Below, in pieces: positions 26,474-36,291 of a stretch of DNA of 64,000 nucleotides. The DNA is taken from assembly GCF_025147485.1 (NCBI RefSeq), contig NZ_CP102263.1, positions 3,609,501 to 3,673,500 of the forward strand, written 5' to 3'. The stretch comes from Bacteroides uniformis. Lineage in GTDB: Bacteria; Bacteroidota; Bacteroidia; Bacteroidales; Bacteroidaceae. The position numbers and the translations under genes are program-made. Position 1 is the first letter of the stretch; the number at the start of each line of letters is the position of its first letter. The notes below the pieces were generated by a model. It had not been told where the DNA came from and did no database searches. It was given only the letters and a program-made list of their open reading frames with translations.

Positions 26474-28783
26474 ATGAATAAAGGTTTCCGCTACGCGATA
26501 CTTACTACTATCGTACTTTTGTTGGCTTCCTGTTCTTCTACCAAATATGTGCCGGACGGCTCGTATTTGCTGGATGAAGTGCGCATACATACTGATAATA
26601 AGGAAGTAAAACCATCCAATCTCTCCATGTACATCCGCCAGAATCCCAATGCGAAGTGGTTCAGCCTGATAAAGACCCAGTTGTATGTCTACAACTGGTC
26701 CGGACGGGACTCTACACGCTGGATAAACCGTACATTGAGGAAATTAGGTGATGCCCCGGTCATATACAGTGAGGAGGAAACCAACCGGACCAGGGAAGAA
26801 ATCACTAAGGCTGTGCAGAATATGGGCTATATGGGCGCCCTGGTGGAACCGGTACGCCAAGTCAAGAAGAAAAAGATGAAGTTGGTCTATAAAGTGACAA
26901 CCGGCAAGCCCTATAAAGTTCGTACCTTGAAATATGATATCCAGGACAGTAAAATAAAGGAATACATGCGGCAGGATTCCGCAGTAACCTTATTATCCGA
27001 AGGCATGTATTTTGATGTCAATGTACTGGATGCAGAACGCCAGCGCATCACAAACAAACTGCTTCAGAATGGATATTACAAGTTCAATAAAGAGTACATA
27101 TCCTATACTGCGGATACTGTCCGTAATTCTTATCTGGTAGATTTGACACTGCATTTGGCTCCATACAGACAGCATAACGAGGATACGCCGCAAAATCACC
27201 GGCAATACACTATCAATAAAGTGAGTTTCATTACCGATTATAATGTGTTGCAGGCATCCACCCAGAACAGCATCGAGGTGAATGATTCATTGCATTACAA
27301 AGGCTTTCCCATCTACTACAAAGACAAGCTTTATCTGCGCCCCAAAGTGCTGACCAACAATCTGCGCATCACTCCGGGAACTCTCTATAACGAGCAGAAC
27401 GTGCAGCGTACCTACTCCAACTACGGACGCCTGCAAGCCCTGAAATATACCAATATCCGTTTTTTTGAAGTGCAACAGAGTGACAGTGCAAAGCTCAACG
27501 CCTATGTGATGCTGACCAGAGGCAAGCATCAGTCCGTATCTTTTGAGGTGGAAGGCACAAACTCTGCCGGCGATTTGGGAGCTGCCGCTTCGGTGGCTTT
27601 TCAGCACCGCAACATGTTCAAAGGTTCCGAAACATTCATGTTCAAGCTACGTGGGGCATACGAGGCTGTGTCCGGTTTGCAGAGCTCCTTGAATCAAGAC
27701 TACATAGAATTAGGTGCGGAAGCAACCATCAACTTCCCACGGTTTATGTTTCCCTTTGTATCCAGCGATTTCAAGCGGAGGATAAGGGCTACTACAGAAT
27801 TCGGATTGCAATATAACTACCAGATGAGACCCGAATTCACGCGCATTGTAGCATCTGCCGGATGGAGCTACAAATGGGGGGTACAACAACAGCGTTCGCA
27901 GCATCGCATTGATTTGCTGGACATCAACTATCTGTATATGCCCAGCATAGACCAGACATTCAAAGAGGATTATCTGGAGAAAGACGAGAACTACATCCTC
28001 AAATACAATTATGAAGACCGCTTTATTGTCCGCACCGGCTATAGCTATATCTACAACAGTGCCGGAAGAGCATTGATGAATAACTCCGGTATCGGAAATT
28101 CCTATACCATCCGCCTCAATTTTGAATCGGCGGGTAACTTGTTGTATGCTGTGGCAAAGCTCGGAGGAATGAAGAAGAATGCATCGGGGGAATACACTTT
28201 GTTGAACATTCCTTTTGCCCAATACCTGAAAGGCGATTTTGACTTTGCCAAGAATCTGGTCATTGACAACCGCAATTCATTGGCATTTCATTTTGGTGCC
28301 GGTATTGCCATTCCATACGGCAATGCAACAATGCTTCCATTTGAGAAGCGCTACTTCTCCGGCGGCGCCAACAGTGTGCGCGGATGGTCTGTACGTGATT
28401 TGGGGCCCGGTTCTTTCCCCGGCGATAATAACTTCATGAACCAGTCGGGAGACATCAAGCTGGATGCCAGCATTGAATACCGCACACGGTTGTTCTGGAA
28501 ATTCAGAGGAGCCCTCTTTGTAGATGCCGGGAATATCTGGACAATACGGAATTATAAAGACCAGCCGGGAGGTCAGTTTGAATTTGACAAGTTCTATAAA
28601 CAGATTGCCGTGGCATATGGTTTAGGATTGCGTCTTGACTTGGATTTCTTTGTATTGCGTTTCGACGGGGGTATGAAGGCCGTCAATCCGGCGTATGAGA
28701 AGAAAAAAGACCGTTATCCCATTATCCATCCTAAATTCAGCCGCGATTTTGCCTTCCACTTTGCTGTGGGATATCCGTTCTAA
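26474..28783 (+). CDS. TamL-type Omp85 lipoprotein (BamA/TamA family)
   Basis: The protein (769 residues) starts with a lipoprotein signal (LLASCSSTKYVPDG, Cys at about residue 20), then POTRA-like repeats (for example TTGKPYKVRTLKYDI and PGTLYNEQNVQRTYSNYG), then a C-terminal beta-barrel with the Omp85 signature GGANSVRGWSVRDLGPGS near 28360-28420 and a terminal strand ending in FAVGYPF. A lipid-anchored TamA variant of this kind (TamL) is known in Bacteroidetes. It probably assembles or inserts outer-membrane material. It is monocistronic. Confidence 0.92.
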   Translation: MNKGFRYAILTTIVLLLASCSSTKYVPDGSYLLDEVRIHTDNKEVKPSNLSMYIRQNPNAKWFSLIKTQLYVYNWSGRDSTRWINRTLRKLGDAPVIYSEEETNRTREEITKAVQNMGYMGALVEPVRQVKKKKMKLVYKVTTGKPYKVRTLKYDIQDSKIKEYMRQDSAVTLLSEGMYFDVNVLDAERQRITNKLLQNGYYKFNKEYISYTADTVRNSYLVDLTLHLAPYRQHNEDTPQNHRQYTINKVSFITDYNVLQASTQNSIEVNDSLHYKGFPIYYKDKLYLRPKVLTNNLRITPGTLYNEQNVQRTYSNYGRLQALKYTNIRFFEVQQSDSAKLNAYVMLTRGKHQSVSFEVEGTNSAGDLGAAASVAFQHRNMFKGSETFMFKLRGAYEAVSGLQSSLNQDYIELGAEATINFPRFMFPFVSSDFKRRIRATTEFGLQYNYQMRPEFTRIVASAGWSYKWGVQQQRSQHRIDLLDINYLYMPSIDQTFKEDYLEKDENYILKYNYEDRFIVRTGYSYIYNSAGRALMNNSGIGNSYTIRLNFESAGNLLYAVAKLGGMKKNASGEYTLLNIPFAQYLKGDFDFAKNLVIDNRNSLAFHFGAGIAIPYGNATMLPFEKRYFSGGANSVRGWSVRDLGPGSFPGDNNFMNQSGDIKLDASIEYRTRLFWKFRGALFVDAGNIWTIRNYKDQPGGQFEFDKFYKQIAVAYGLGLRLDLDFFVLRFDGGMKAVNPAYEKKKDRYPIIHPKFSRDFAFHFAVGYPF

Positions 28784-28787
28784 TGGG

Positions 28788-28866
28788 AAGTGGAAAGGTG
28801 AAAATGGTTATTGGGCATCTATGCACCCAGCCATTTTCAACTTTCACCTTTCCATTTTCAACTTTT
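28788..28866. terminator. Long hairpin between tamL and the DUF3332 gene
   Basis: GGAAAGGTGAAAATGG and CCATTTTCAACTTTCACC plus CTTTCC pair across a GGGCATCTATGCACCC-type inner stem. The right arm repeats CATTTTCAACTTT twice. It lies between convergent genes and could terminate both transcripts; the reiterated arm resembles the other repeat-word gaps in the window. Confidence 0.7.
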
Positions 28867-29419
28867 AATTAAAAGCGTAATAGCTGTCAATCATCGTCGC
28901 TTGACGTGCTGCTGCCACACCTTGGGCATCCAGCGTCACTGTCATTTCCTCACCGTTCGGAAGGGTCATTTGTGCAGTGCCGTCATTGTTCATTTGCAGC
29001 AATTCTGTGCTGACACCATCGGCAACAACATTCCAAGTATTCAACTCTTTGTTGTAAATGAGTTCCATAGAAGCAGTCTCACCTTCTTTGGTGATAGAAT
29101 AGCCGTTTTCAAGTGTCTCTACCAGGTAGTCACCGTTTTCGCCTTTCACTTTCTTTACATCACCAATGCTGGCCATAGGGTTTGAACCACTCCAGAATTC
29201 GATGGAGTTGATGACCAATGCATCGGCCAGATAGCAAACGCCATATACCGGGATAATATTGAATGCCAGATAAACCAGTTCGTTTACAAACTTGGTACCA
29301 ATACCTTGATTCCAGCTGACCAGTTTACTATGCAGTCCAAAAGAACCGATACAAGAACTGAAAAGAAACGAGCCGCAAATCATTACGGTCGCAGCCATCT
29401 TCAAATTGAACTTTTTCAT
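28865..29419 (-). CDS. DUF3332 lipoprotein
   Basis: The 184-residue product begins MKKFNLKMAATVMICGSFLFSSC, a lipoprotein signal with lipobox FSSC, and continues IGSFGLHSKLVSWNQGIGTKFVNELVYLAFNIIPVYGVCYLADALVINSIEFWSG, typical of DUF3332. One further hydrophobic segment lies at residues 48-70. The C-terminal half is beta-rich. Function is unknown. A TATATTTG box at 29487-29494 should be its promoter. Confidence 0.88.
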   Translation of the reverse strand: MKKFNLKMAATVMICGSFLFSSCIGSFGLHSKLVSWNQGIGTKFVNELVYLAFNIIPVYGVCYLADALVINSIEFWSGSNPMASIGDVKKVKGENGDYLVETLENGYSITKEGETASMELIYNKELNTWNVVADGVSTELLQMNNDGTAQMTLPNGEEMTVTLDAQGVAAARQATMIDSYYAFN

Positions 29420-29557
29420 AATCACTCTTTTTTATTTTACTGTGTTTAATTAGCTTTATAGCTCATCGAGTTATTTTAAGCATCCGCAAATATAGGATTT
29501 TTTACGAAAATACATCCTATTTGAGCTTAAAATCTGTTTTCAGTAAAACGGAAGTGT

Positions 29558-30001
29558 CTATTTACGAGCCTTTTGGAAAAGAGCTTTTCTTATCCAGCGG
29601 TCAACGGCAAACTTGCCCGGACCTATGATATACATCAATATGAACACTACCAGATATACAAAAGCCAACTCTTTCGTGGCAAACGGGTCATTGCCATGAA
29701 TTACAAAAAAGGCAACAGCCATTGTAAACACCATTGGTATCATAGCCAAACGATAGAGAAAACCTATAATGAATGCCATGGAACATGCCAATTCACCAAA
29801 GATAGCCAGTCCTAAAGACAGCGGACTGCCTACACCCAGCGGGTCAGGGAAAACGGCCGACAGCTCTTGAAAGTTAGTCCACTTCTGGATACCGTGGTTC
29901 ATTAATAATATACCGAATACAATTCTTGCAATCAATAGCATAGCAGATGTTGCCGTTCCGTCCGGTTTGGCGGGAAATAAAAGTTGTTTTAACATATTCA
30001 T
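29558..30001 (-). CDS. DoxX-family membrane protein
   Basis: A 147-residue inner-membrane protein with four predicted spans: LLIARIVFGILLMNHGIQKW, LGLAIFGELACSMAFIIGF, MIPMVFTMAVAFFVIHG and LAFVYLVVFILMYIIGPG. The FGxLLMxHGxQK segment and HGND loop are DoxX features. It follows ndh by 50 bp on the same strand, so the two probably share a transcript, consistent with a redox or quinone-related role. Confidence 0.92.
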   Translation of the reverse strand: MNMLKQLLFPAKPDGTATSAMLLIARIVFGILLMNHGIQKWTNFQELSAVFPDPLGVGSPLSLGLAIFGELACSMAFIIGFLYRLAMIPMVFTMAVAFFVIHGNDPFATKELAFVYLVVFILMYIIGPGKFAVDRWIRKALFQKARK

Positions 30002-30051
30002 TCGTTTTTAAGTTCGTATATGAACTATAACAAATATTACTCAATAAAAGT

Positions 30052-31338
30052 TTACTCCCGCTTCAAGGGTTTGATGATAATCCGTAAAGACGGGTCATAG
30101 GTAAAGTAACTCCACATCCAGTCTACGAAGATGAAAAGACGGTTCTTTACACCCACAATACTCATCAAATGGATGAATAGCCACACAGCCCATGCCGGAA
30201 AACCGCCAAAACGCAGTTTCTTAAGCTCGACTACGGCATGATTGCGGCCAATGGTCGCCATGGAGCCTTTGTTTTGATATATAAACGGCTGTAACGGCAG
30301 GCCTGTTTCTGCACGCTGCAAGTTCCTTATCAAGTTGCGGGCCTGCTGGATGGCTGGTTGCACCACTTGCGGGTGTCCTTTGGGATACTCCTCAGAAATC
30401 ATAAGGGCCGTATCCCCGATAGCGAAAATATTGGGATATTGAGAAAGACGGTTATAAGTGTCCACCTTCAAGCGGTTTCCCGGTCCATAGGCATCGGCAG
30501 GCAATCCTTGAAGGCTGTTTGCCTTGACACCGGCCACCCAGAATACATTTTTGGTATCGATGGCAGTCCCGTCATTCAATGCCAATTGATAATTCTCGTA
30601 TCCCATCACCCGTTGGTTCAATTTGATTTCCACATCACGCTTCTTCAGATAATCGGCCACTTCTTTGGAAGACTCTTCTGAAAAAGCAGACAAGAGCCGG
30701 GAAGAGCCATCCAACAAGATGATACGCATCTCATTGATATTCAAGTCCGGATAGTCTTGAGGAAGGACAAACTTCCTCATCTCGGCCAAAGCACCAGCCA
30801 ACTCTATTCCCGTAGCTCCACCGCCTACAATGGCAAAGGTCATCAGACGCCTGCGATCTTCTTTATTACCGGTGTTCTGGGCTTGTTCAAAACTATCCAA
30901 TATCTGGTTTCGGTTGAACAAGGCTTCCGAAGTATTCTTTAGTGCCATGGTCTGTTTCTCCAGCCCGTCGTTTCCAAAATAATTTGTGTTGCAGCCGGTG
31001 GCAATGACCAAATAGTCGTATGCCAGCGTGCCGATGGAAGTCTCCAGCAGATTGTGTTCCGGGAAGACTTGCTGTGCTTCACAAATACGTATATGGAAAT
31101 GCTCTCTTTTTTTGAAGATTTTTCGGTATGGGAATGATATGGCACTCGGTTCAATACCTGCTGTGGCCACTTGATAGAGTAACGGTTGGAAGATGTGATG
31201 GTTATTCTTATCCAGTAAAACTATCTGAAACTTGTTGCTTTTCAATTTTCGTGCCAGCTTTAATCCGCCAAAGCCGCCGCCTACGATTACCAGTCGTTTC
31301 TGTCCCTCTTTATCGGGAATGTCCATTGCTGTTTTCAT
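30052..31338 (-). CDS. ndh: NDH-2 type NADH:quinone oxidoreductase
   Basis: Type II NADH dehydrogenases pass electrons from NADH to quinone without pumping protons. The 428-residue protein has the FAD site VIVGGGFGGLKLARKL, ATGCNTNYFG, the NADH site FAIVGGGATGIELAGAL, and FAIGDTALM for the second FAD contact. The C-terminal FPAWAVWLFIHLMSIVG and FVDWMWSYFTYDP stretch would attach it to the membrane. It is divergent from the D15-type gene. Confidence 0.93.
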   Translation of the reverse strand: MKTAMDIPDKEGQKRLVIVGGGFGGLKLARKLKSNKFQIVLLDKNNHHIFQPLLYQVATAGIEPSAISFPYRKIFKKREHFHIRICEAQQVFPEHNLLETSIGTLAYDYLVIATGCNTNYFGNDGLEKQTMALKNTSEALFNRNQILDSFEQAQNTGNKEDRRRLMTFAIVGGGATGIELAGALAEMRKFVLPQDYPDLNINEMRIILLDGSSRLLSAFSEESSKEVADYLKKRDVEIKLNQRVMGYENYQLALNDGTAIDTKNVFWVAGVKANSLQGLPADAYGPGNRLKVDTYNRLSQYPNIFAIGDTALMISEEYPKGHPQVVQPAIQQARNLIRNLQRAETGLPLQPFIYQNKGSMATIGRNHAVVELKKLRFGGFPAWAVWLFIHLMSIVGVKNRLFIFVDWMWSYFTYDPSLRIIIKPLKRE

Positions 31339-31493
31339 AATTCAATATCATGTTGTTCTTTGTAATATTAAAATAACAGTATAAATCGAGGAAAGTTCTA
31401 TAAATGATGTAGTTAAAAAGAGTAAACCCCACATGCAATGTAGAAATGAACATTAAAAGAGAAAAATTGGAAACAAAAAGAACAGTAACATTG

Positions 31494-31523
31494 TTGTAAT
31501 GAAGAACATAAAAACTAACTTTG
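31494..31523 (+). promoter_or_regulatory. Promoter of the D15-type/phosphoethanolamine transferase operon
   Basis: TTG (31494-31496), 19 bases, TAACTTTG (31516-31523), then ATG at 31547. Good match to the Bacteroides pattern. Confidence 0.7.
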
Positions 31524-31546
31524 CCACGGAAGTTTTCTACAAGTAA

Positions 31547-32740
31547 ATGGACACTAAATTGACAAAATGGATATTACCAATATTGATGCTGATTACAGAA
31601 ACGGCTGTTCATGCACAAACACACCTTGCAGAAGCAAAAAACTCTGTGGACTCAATTTCTACGTATCCGATAGACTCGCTTCCCAAGAAACGCAGTTTTT
31701 TCGGAAAAATTTTGAATTACTTCAACGATGCCAACAAAGAAAAGAAAAACAAGAAATTTGATTTCAGCATTATAGGCGGGCCTCATTATTCCAGTGACAC
31801 CAAATTTGGAATCGGACTGGTGGCGGCAGGACTCTACCGTACCGACCGGAACGATAGTATTCTCCCTCCGTCCAATGTCTCTCTGTATGGGGATGTCTCC
31901 ACAGTGGGATTCTATTTGCTGGGAGTACGTGGAAACCATCTGTTTCCCCAAGACAAATACCGGTTGAACTACAATCTGTATTTCTATTCTTTCCCAAGCC
32001 TTTACTGGGGACAAGGATATGACAATGGAGCCAATGATGACAATGAGAGTGAATACGATCGCTTTCAGGCGCAGGTTAAGGTGGACTTCATGTTCCGGAT
32101 GGCACGTAACTTTTATATCGGTCCGATGACAGCATTTGATTACGTGTATGGACATGACTTTGAAAAACCGGAATTATGGAAAGGAATGAAAGCGCGTAGC
32201 ACCAACGTGAGCTTGGGGTTTTCCTTGTTGTATGATTCACGCGATTTTCTGACAAATGCCTATAAAGGATATTACCTACAGATAGACCAGCGCTTCAGTC
32301 CGGCCTTTTTGGGAAATAAATATGCATTCAGCAATACGGAACTGACGACCAGCTATTACCAGTCCGTGTGGAAGGGTGGGGTGTTGGCAGGCCAGTTCCA
32401 TACTCTGCTGAACTACGGAAATCCGCCCTGGGGACTGATGGCAACATTGGGAAGTTCCTATTCTATGCGTGGCTATTATGAGGGGCGCTACCGTGACAAG
32501 TGTGCAATGGATGCCCAGCTGGAACTACGCCAACATGTATGGAAGCGAAATGGAGTTGCCGTATGGGTAGGGGCGGGAACCATATTCCCGAATTTCTCGG
32601 AATTGGAGGCCAGGCATATTCTTCCTAATTATGGTTTCGGCTACCGCTGGGAGTTCAAAAAGAGAGTAAACGTACGTTTGGATTTAGGTTTTGGCAAACA
32701 CCAGACCGGATTTATATTCAATATCAATGAAGCTTTTTAG
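31547..32740 (+). CDS. D15/BamA-type outer-membrane beta-barrel protein
   Basis: A signal peptide (KWILPILMLITETAVHA, cut before QTH) is followed by a 370-residue region of alternating strands: FDFSIIGGPHYSSDTKFGIGLVAAGLYR, FSLLYDSRDFLTNAYKGYYLQI, and SSYSMRGYYEGRYRDK, the Omp85 barrel-type arginine motif, with a C-terminal strand. POTRA domains are absent, so it is a short barrel of the bacterial surface antigen family. Its stop overlaps the next start codon region, which ties it to the phosphoethanolamine transferase. Confidence 0.88.
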   Translation: MDTKLTKWILPILMLITETAVHAQTHLAEAKNSVDSISTYPIDSLPKKRSFFGKILNYFNDANKEKKNKKFDFSIIGGPHYSSDTKFGIGLVAAGLYRTDRNDSILPPSNVSLYGDVSTVGFYLLGVRGNHLFPQDKYRLNYNLYFYSFPSLYWGQGYDNGANDDNESEYDRFQAQVKVDFMFRMARNFYIGPMTAFDYVYGHDFEKPELWKGMKARSTNVSLGFSLLYDSRDFLTNAYKGYYLQIDQRFSPAFLGNKYAFSNTELTTSYYQSVWKGGVLAGQFHTLLNYGNPPWGLMATLGSSYSMRGYYEGRYRDKCAMDAQLELRQHVWKRNGVAVWVGAGTIFPNFSELEARHILPNYGFGYRWEFKKRVNVRLDLGFGKHQTGFIFNINEAF

Positions 32741-34427
32741 AGACATAAAAAAATGGTTCGACAATCAGGAACATTTGTTCTATCTGTTTCTGGTCATTCT
32801 GATAGTGCCCAATGTAGTGCTATGCTTTACAGAACCCATATCATGGACGGCAAAGATATGTAATATCCTGCTACCCCTTTCTATATATTATGCTGTAATG
32901 GCTTGGTCGAGAAACTGTGGCAGGACATTCTGGCTGCTATTTCCGTTCATCTTCTTCGGAGCCTTCCAGCTTGTATTGCTGTATCTTTTCGGTCAGTCCA
33001 TTATCGCAGTGGATATGTTTCTGAATCTGGTGACAACCAATTCGAGCGAGGCGCTGGAACTGCTGGACAATCTGATACCTGCCATCGTTATTGTGGTAGT
33101 GCTCTATATACCTGCATTAATTCTGGCAACCATATCCATTGTACACAAACGCAGACTGTCCGAAGCATTCATCCGGCAAGCTCGCCGTCGCACTCTGTAT
33201 GTGTTGTCTGCCGGAATATTATCCTTAGGCACTGCTTATTTGACAGATGACCGGTATGAGCCGAAATCCGAACTGTATCCTGCCAACGTATGCTACAACA
33301 TAGCACTTGCTTTTCAACGGACGGCCCAGACGCGGAATTATCACAAGACCTCTAAAGATTTTACCTTTCATGCTAGAAGTACTCATCAGGCTGATGAAAG
33401 GGAAGTATATGTAATGGTGGTGGGAGAAACCTCACGGGCATGCAACTGGGCTTTGTACGGCTACGAACGGGAGACTAACCCGGGACTGTCGGGCATTGGC
33501 GGACTGACAGCTTTCAGCCATGTGCTGACAGAATCAAACACTACCCACAAGAGTGTTCCGATGTTGCTGTCACCGGTCAGTGCTTCCAGTTTTGATTCCA
33601 TCTATTATCAAAAAGGGATTATCACAGCATTCAAGGAAGCCGGTTACCAGACCGCCTTTTTCTCGAACCAGCGCTATAACCACTCATTTATAGACTTCTT
33701 CGGCAAAGAAGCCGACACGTATGATTTCATTAAAGAAGATGTGGGGGATTCCAATTACAACCCCTCTGATAACGAACTGTTGAAACTGGTAGCAAAAGAA
33801 CTGGGCAAAGGAGTTTCCAGGCAATTTATAGTTCTCCACACTTACGGTTCTCATTTTAATTATAAAGAGCGCTATCCGGCAGAGCAGGCTTTCTTCCTGC
33901 CGGACATGCCCGTTGATGCGGAAGTGAAATACAAAGACAACCTGATTAATGCCTATGACAATTCTATCCGCTACACGGATAATTTTCTGGTTCGTCTGAT
34001 AGATATGCTTCGAGAACAACATGTCAATTCTGCCCTGATATACACTTCAGACCATGGAGAAGATATTTTCGATGACAACCGGCATCTCTTTCTGCATGCT
34101 TCACCGGTACCTTCCTATTATCAGATACATGTGCCATTCTTTATTTGGATGTCCGAAAACTACCGGCAGAGATACCCATCGTTATTGGAGGCCGCACAAG
34201 CCAATAGGCAGAAGAATGTATCTTCCAGTGCCTCATTCTTCCAGACAATGCTGGAAATAGGTGGAGTGGAGACCCCATACCGGAATGACTCTTTATCTGT
34301 CACCAGCGCTCTGTTTATCGAAAGACCCAGAGTCTATCTGAACGACCACAATGAAGCCCGCACACTGGATGATGTCGGTATGCTCAAGGAAGACTTCAAG
34401 ATGCTGGAAGAGAAAGGCATTAGGTAA
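32727..34427 (+). CDS. EptA-like phosphoethanolamine transferase
   Basis: Residues 17-160 contain five membrane spans (LFYLFLVILIVPNVVLCF onward) and residues 230-540 a periplasmic sulfatase-type domain with the nucleophile region VMVVGETSRACNWALYGYERETNP (Thr in GETSR), SNTTHKSVP and YTSDHGED. These are the hallmarks of lipid A phosphoethanolamine transferases, fitting the modified monophosphoryl lipid A of Bacteroides. The ATG at 32727 overlaps the end of the upstream gene by 14 bases; the frame upstream to 32691 lies inside that gene. The product has 566 residues. Confidence 0.93.
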   Translation: MKLFRDIKKWFDNQEHLFYLFLVILIVPNVVLCFTEPISWTAKICNILLPLSIYYAVMAWSRNCGRTFWLLFPFIFFGAFQLVLLYLFGQSIIAVDMFLNLVTTNSSEALELLDNLIPAIVIVVVLYIPALILATISIVHKRRLSEAFIRQARRRTLYVLSAGILSLGTAYLTDDRYEPKSELYPANVCYNIALAFQRTAQTRNYHKTSKDFTFHARSTHQADEREVYVMVVGETSRACNWALYGYERETNPGLSGIGGLTAFSHVLTESNTTHKSVPMLLSPVSASSFDSIYYQKGIITAFKEAGYQTAFFSNQRYNHSFIDFFGKEADTYDFIKEDVGDSNYNPSDNELLKLVAKELGKGVSRQFIVLHTYGSHFNYKERYPAEQAFFLPDMPVDAEVKYKDNLINAYDNSIRYTDNFLVRLIDMLREQHVNSALIYTSDHGEDIFDDNRHLFLHASPVPSYYQIHVPFFIWMSENYRQRYPSLLEAAQANRQKNVSSSASFFQTMLEIGGVETPYRNDSLSVTSALFIERPRVYLNDHNEARTLDDVGMLKEDFKMLEEKGIR

Positions 34428-34451
34428 TCAGGGAAAGAGAGCAGGCTGTTG

Positions 34452-34868
34452 CTATTTTGCCCTGATTCTTGATATAAAATTCTGAATCACCGGATACATC
34501 TCCTCTACCGTATTCAGCTCCATGCAAGCCGTCTCCAACGGGCACCAGCCGGTCTTGTCACGGTTAATGATATGGGGAACCTCTTGGGCAAAAGTCGTTT
34601 CAATTCCTGCTTCGCACAGCAATGCCAGCGCAGGAGTGCTGATTATATCGGCATAGACCGTTTTAAAGCCTCCCAGTACCATCAAAGCAGCGGCACCTTT
34701 CCCTATAACCTTATCGGCAATGGCAGCCCCCTTCATAAATGCAGAATCTGCCTGGTACAAATCATACAAATCCGCTACTCCCCGTTGGGTGAAAGTACGG
34801 ACTTCCTCCCGGTTCTTCATAACACAAGAGTATCCTCCCTTGTGCAGTATGTCAATGATACTCTCCAT
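34452..34868 (-). CDS. DUF1893 protein
   Basis: A 138-residue soluble protein with the DUF1893 pattern: ILHKGGYSCVMKN, GVADLYDLYQAD, GAAIADKVIGKGAAALMVLGG and CPLETACMELNTVEEMYPVI. The fold is thought to resemble cytidine deaminase; here the cysteines in WCPLETAC are visible but no full zinc site. It is the last gene of a redox operon, one base after the aldo/keto reductase. No reaction is established. Confidence 0.85.
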   Translation of the reverse strand: MESIIDILHKGGYSCVMKNREEVRTFTQRGVADLYDLYQADSAFMKGAAIADKVIGKGAAALMVLGGFKTVYADIISTPALALLCEAGIETTFAQEVPHIINRDKTGWCPLETACMELNTVEEMYPVIQNFISRIRAK

Positions 34869-34869
34869 T

Positions 34870-36270
34870 TTATAAAGTCTCTTGTTTCAACTGTTCTACA
34901 AATTTGTCAATACGATGCAGTTCTTTGGGAATATCAATCGTTTGCGGGCAATGCGGAGAACACTGGTTGCACCCGGTACAATGGTCGGCCTGCCTCAGTT
35001 TGGGTACACTTCGGTCATATCCTACGAGAAAAGCACGGCGTGCTTTCCGATAATTCTCATCCTGGCTGCTTTCCGGCACATTTCCTTCATTGACACATTT
35101 ATTGTAATGTATCAATATGGCAGGAATGTCAATTCCATACGGGCAAGGCATGCAGTACTTGCAGTCGTTGCAAGGTATGGTGGGGTACTCCATCATCAAA
35201 TCTGCCGTATCATACAGATACTGAGTTTCCTCTTCCGTGAGTGGTACCAATGGAGAGTAAGTACGGATGTTATCCTGCAAATGTTCCATATAAGTCATGC
35301 CGCTCAGCACTGTCAGTACATCCTGGGGAGAACCGGCATAACGGAATGCCCAAGACGCCACACTGCGTTCGGGTTCGCGCTGCTTCAGCCGTGCCACAAT
35401 ATGGTCGGGGACATTGGAGAGCCGCCCACCCAGCAGAGGCTCCATAATGACAGCAGGGATCTTACGCTTGGCCAGCTCGTCATACAGATACTCTGCCTTG
35501 AAGTTGCTGCCCGAAGCATGTTTCCAGTCCACATAATTCAACTGTATTTGTACAAAGTCCCAATGAACTTCACCACGGTCATGCATCTGCAAGGCATAGT
35601 CATAGACTTCGATATCTCCGTGGAACGACCATCCCAAACGGCGGATGCGTCCTGCTTCACGCTCCTTGACAAGAAAATCAATCATACCGTTGTCTATGTA
35701 GCGTTTGCGGAATTGCTCCATGCCACCGCCACCAATCATGTGTAGCAGATAGTAGTCTATATAGTCCACCTGCATATCCTCGAACGACTTACGGTACATG
35801 GCGATGGAACCCTCGCGAGTCCAGGTATCAGGATGAAAATTGGATAGTTTGGTGGCAAGATAGAACGATTCGCGTGGATGGCGTTTCAGAGCTATTCCCG
35901 TAGACTTCTCACTCCATCCTTGTACATACATCGGAGACGTATCGAAATAATTCACGCCATGGGCAATGGCATAATCCACCAGTTCGTTTACAGCATCCTG
36001 GTCTATCATTTCCCCTTTTCCATCCGGAGCAGGAACGGTAGGCCAGCGCATACAGCCATATCCTAAAATAGAAACTTTGTCACTCCCCAAACCAGGAAAA
36101 CTACGATAGGTCATTTTATCCGTCGGAATGGGGCCCAATACTTTACTGCCTTCACTGCTTCCTTCCTTAGAACCACATCCATAGAGGGCAGCAGTAGATG
36201 TGGCGGCTGTAATTCCCACTATCTTCAAGAAATCACGACGGTTCATATTGTTTTTATGATGTTCTTCCAT
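34870..36270 (-). CDS. Exported aldo/keto reductase with ferredoxin-type clusters
   Basis: The first 35 residues hold a twin-arginine motif (NRRDFLK) and a lipobox-like LYGC, suggesting Tat export and perhaps lipid attachment. Residues 50-330 are an aldo/keto reductase barrel (GYGCMRWP, NYFDTSPMYVQGWSEK, DYYLLHMIGG). The C-terminus has two ferredoxin-type clusters, CNDCKYCMPCPYG and CTGCNQCSPHCP. The product has 466 residues; M9 is an alternative start. It follows the polyferredoxin by 21 bp, so electrons may pass from one to the other. Confidence 0.9.
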   Translation of the reverse strand: MEEHHKNNMNRRDFLKIVGITAATSTAALYGCGSKEGSSEGSKVLGPIPTDKMTYRSFPGLGSDKVSILGYGCMRWPTVPAPDGKGEMIDQDAVNELVDYAIAHGVNYFDTSPMYVQGWSEKSTGIALKRHPRESFYLATKLSNFHPDTWTREGSIAMYRKSFEDMQVDYIDYYLLHMIGGGGMEQFRKRYIDNGMIDFLVKEREAGRIRRLGWSFHGDIEVYDYALQMHDRGEVHWDFVQIQLNYVDWKHASGSNFKAEYLYDELAKRKIPAVIMEPLLGGRLSNVPDHIVARLKQREPERSVASWAFRYAGSPQDVLTVLSGMTYMEHLQDNIRTYSPLVPLTEEETQYLYDTADLMMEYPTIPCNDCKYCMPCPYGIDIPAILIHYNKCVNEGNVPESSQDENYRKARRAFLVGYDRSVPKLRQADHCTGCNQCSPHCPQTIDIPKELHRIDKFVEQLKQETL

Positions 36271-36291
36271 ACTTATAGAAATTCTACTTTG

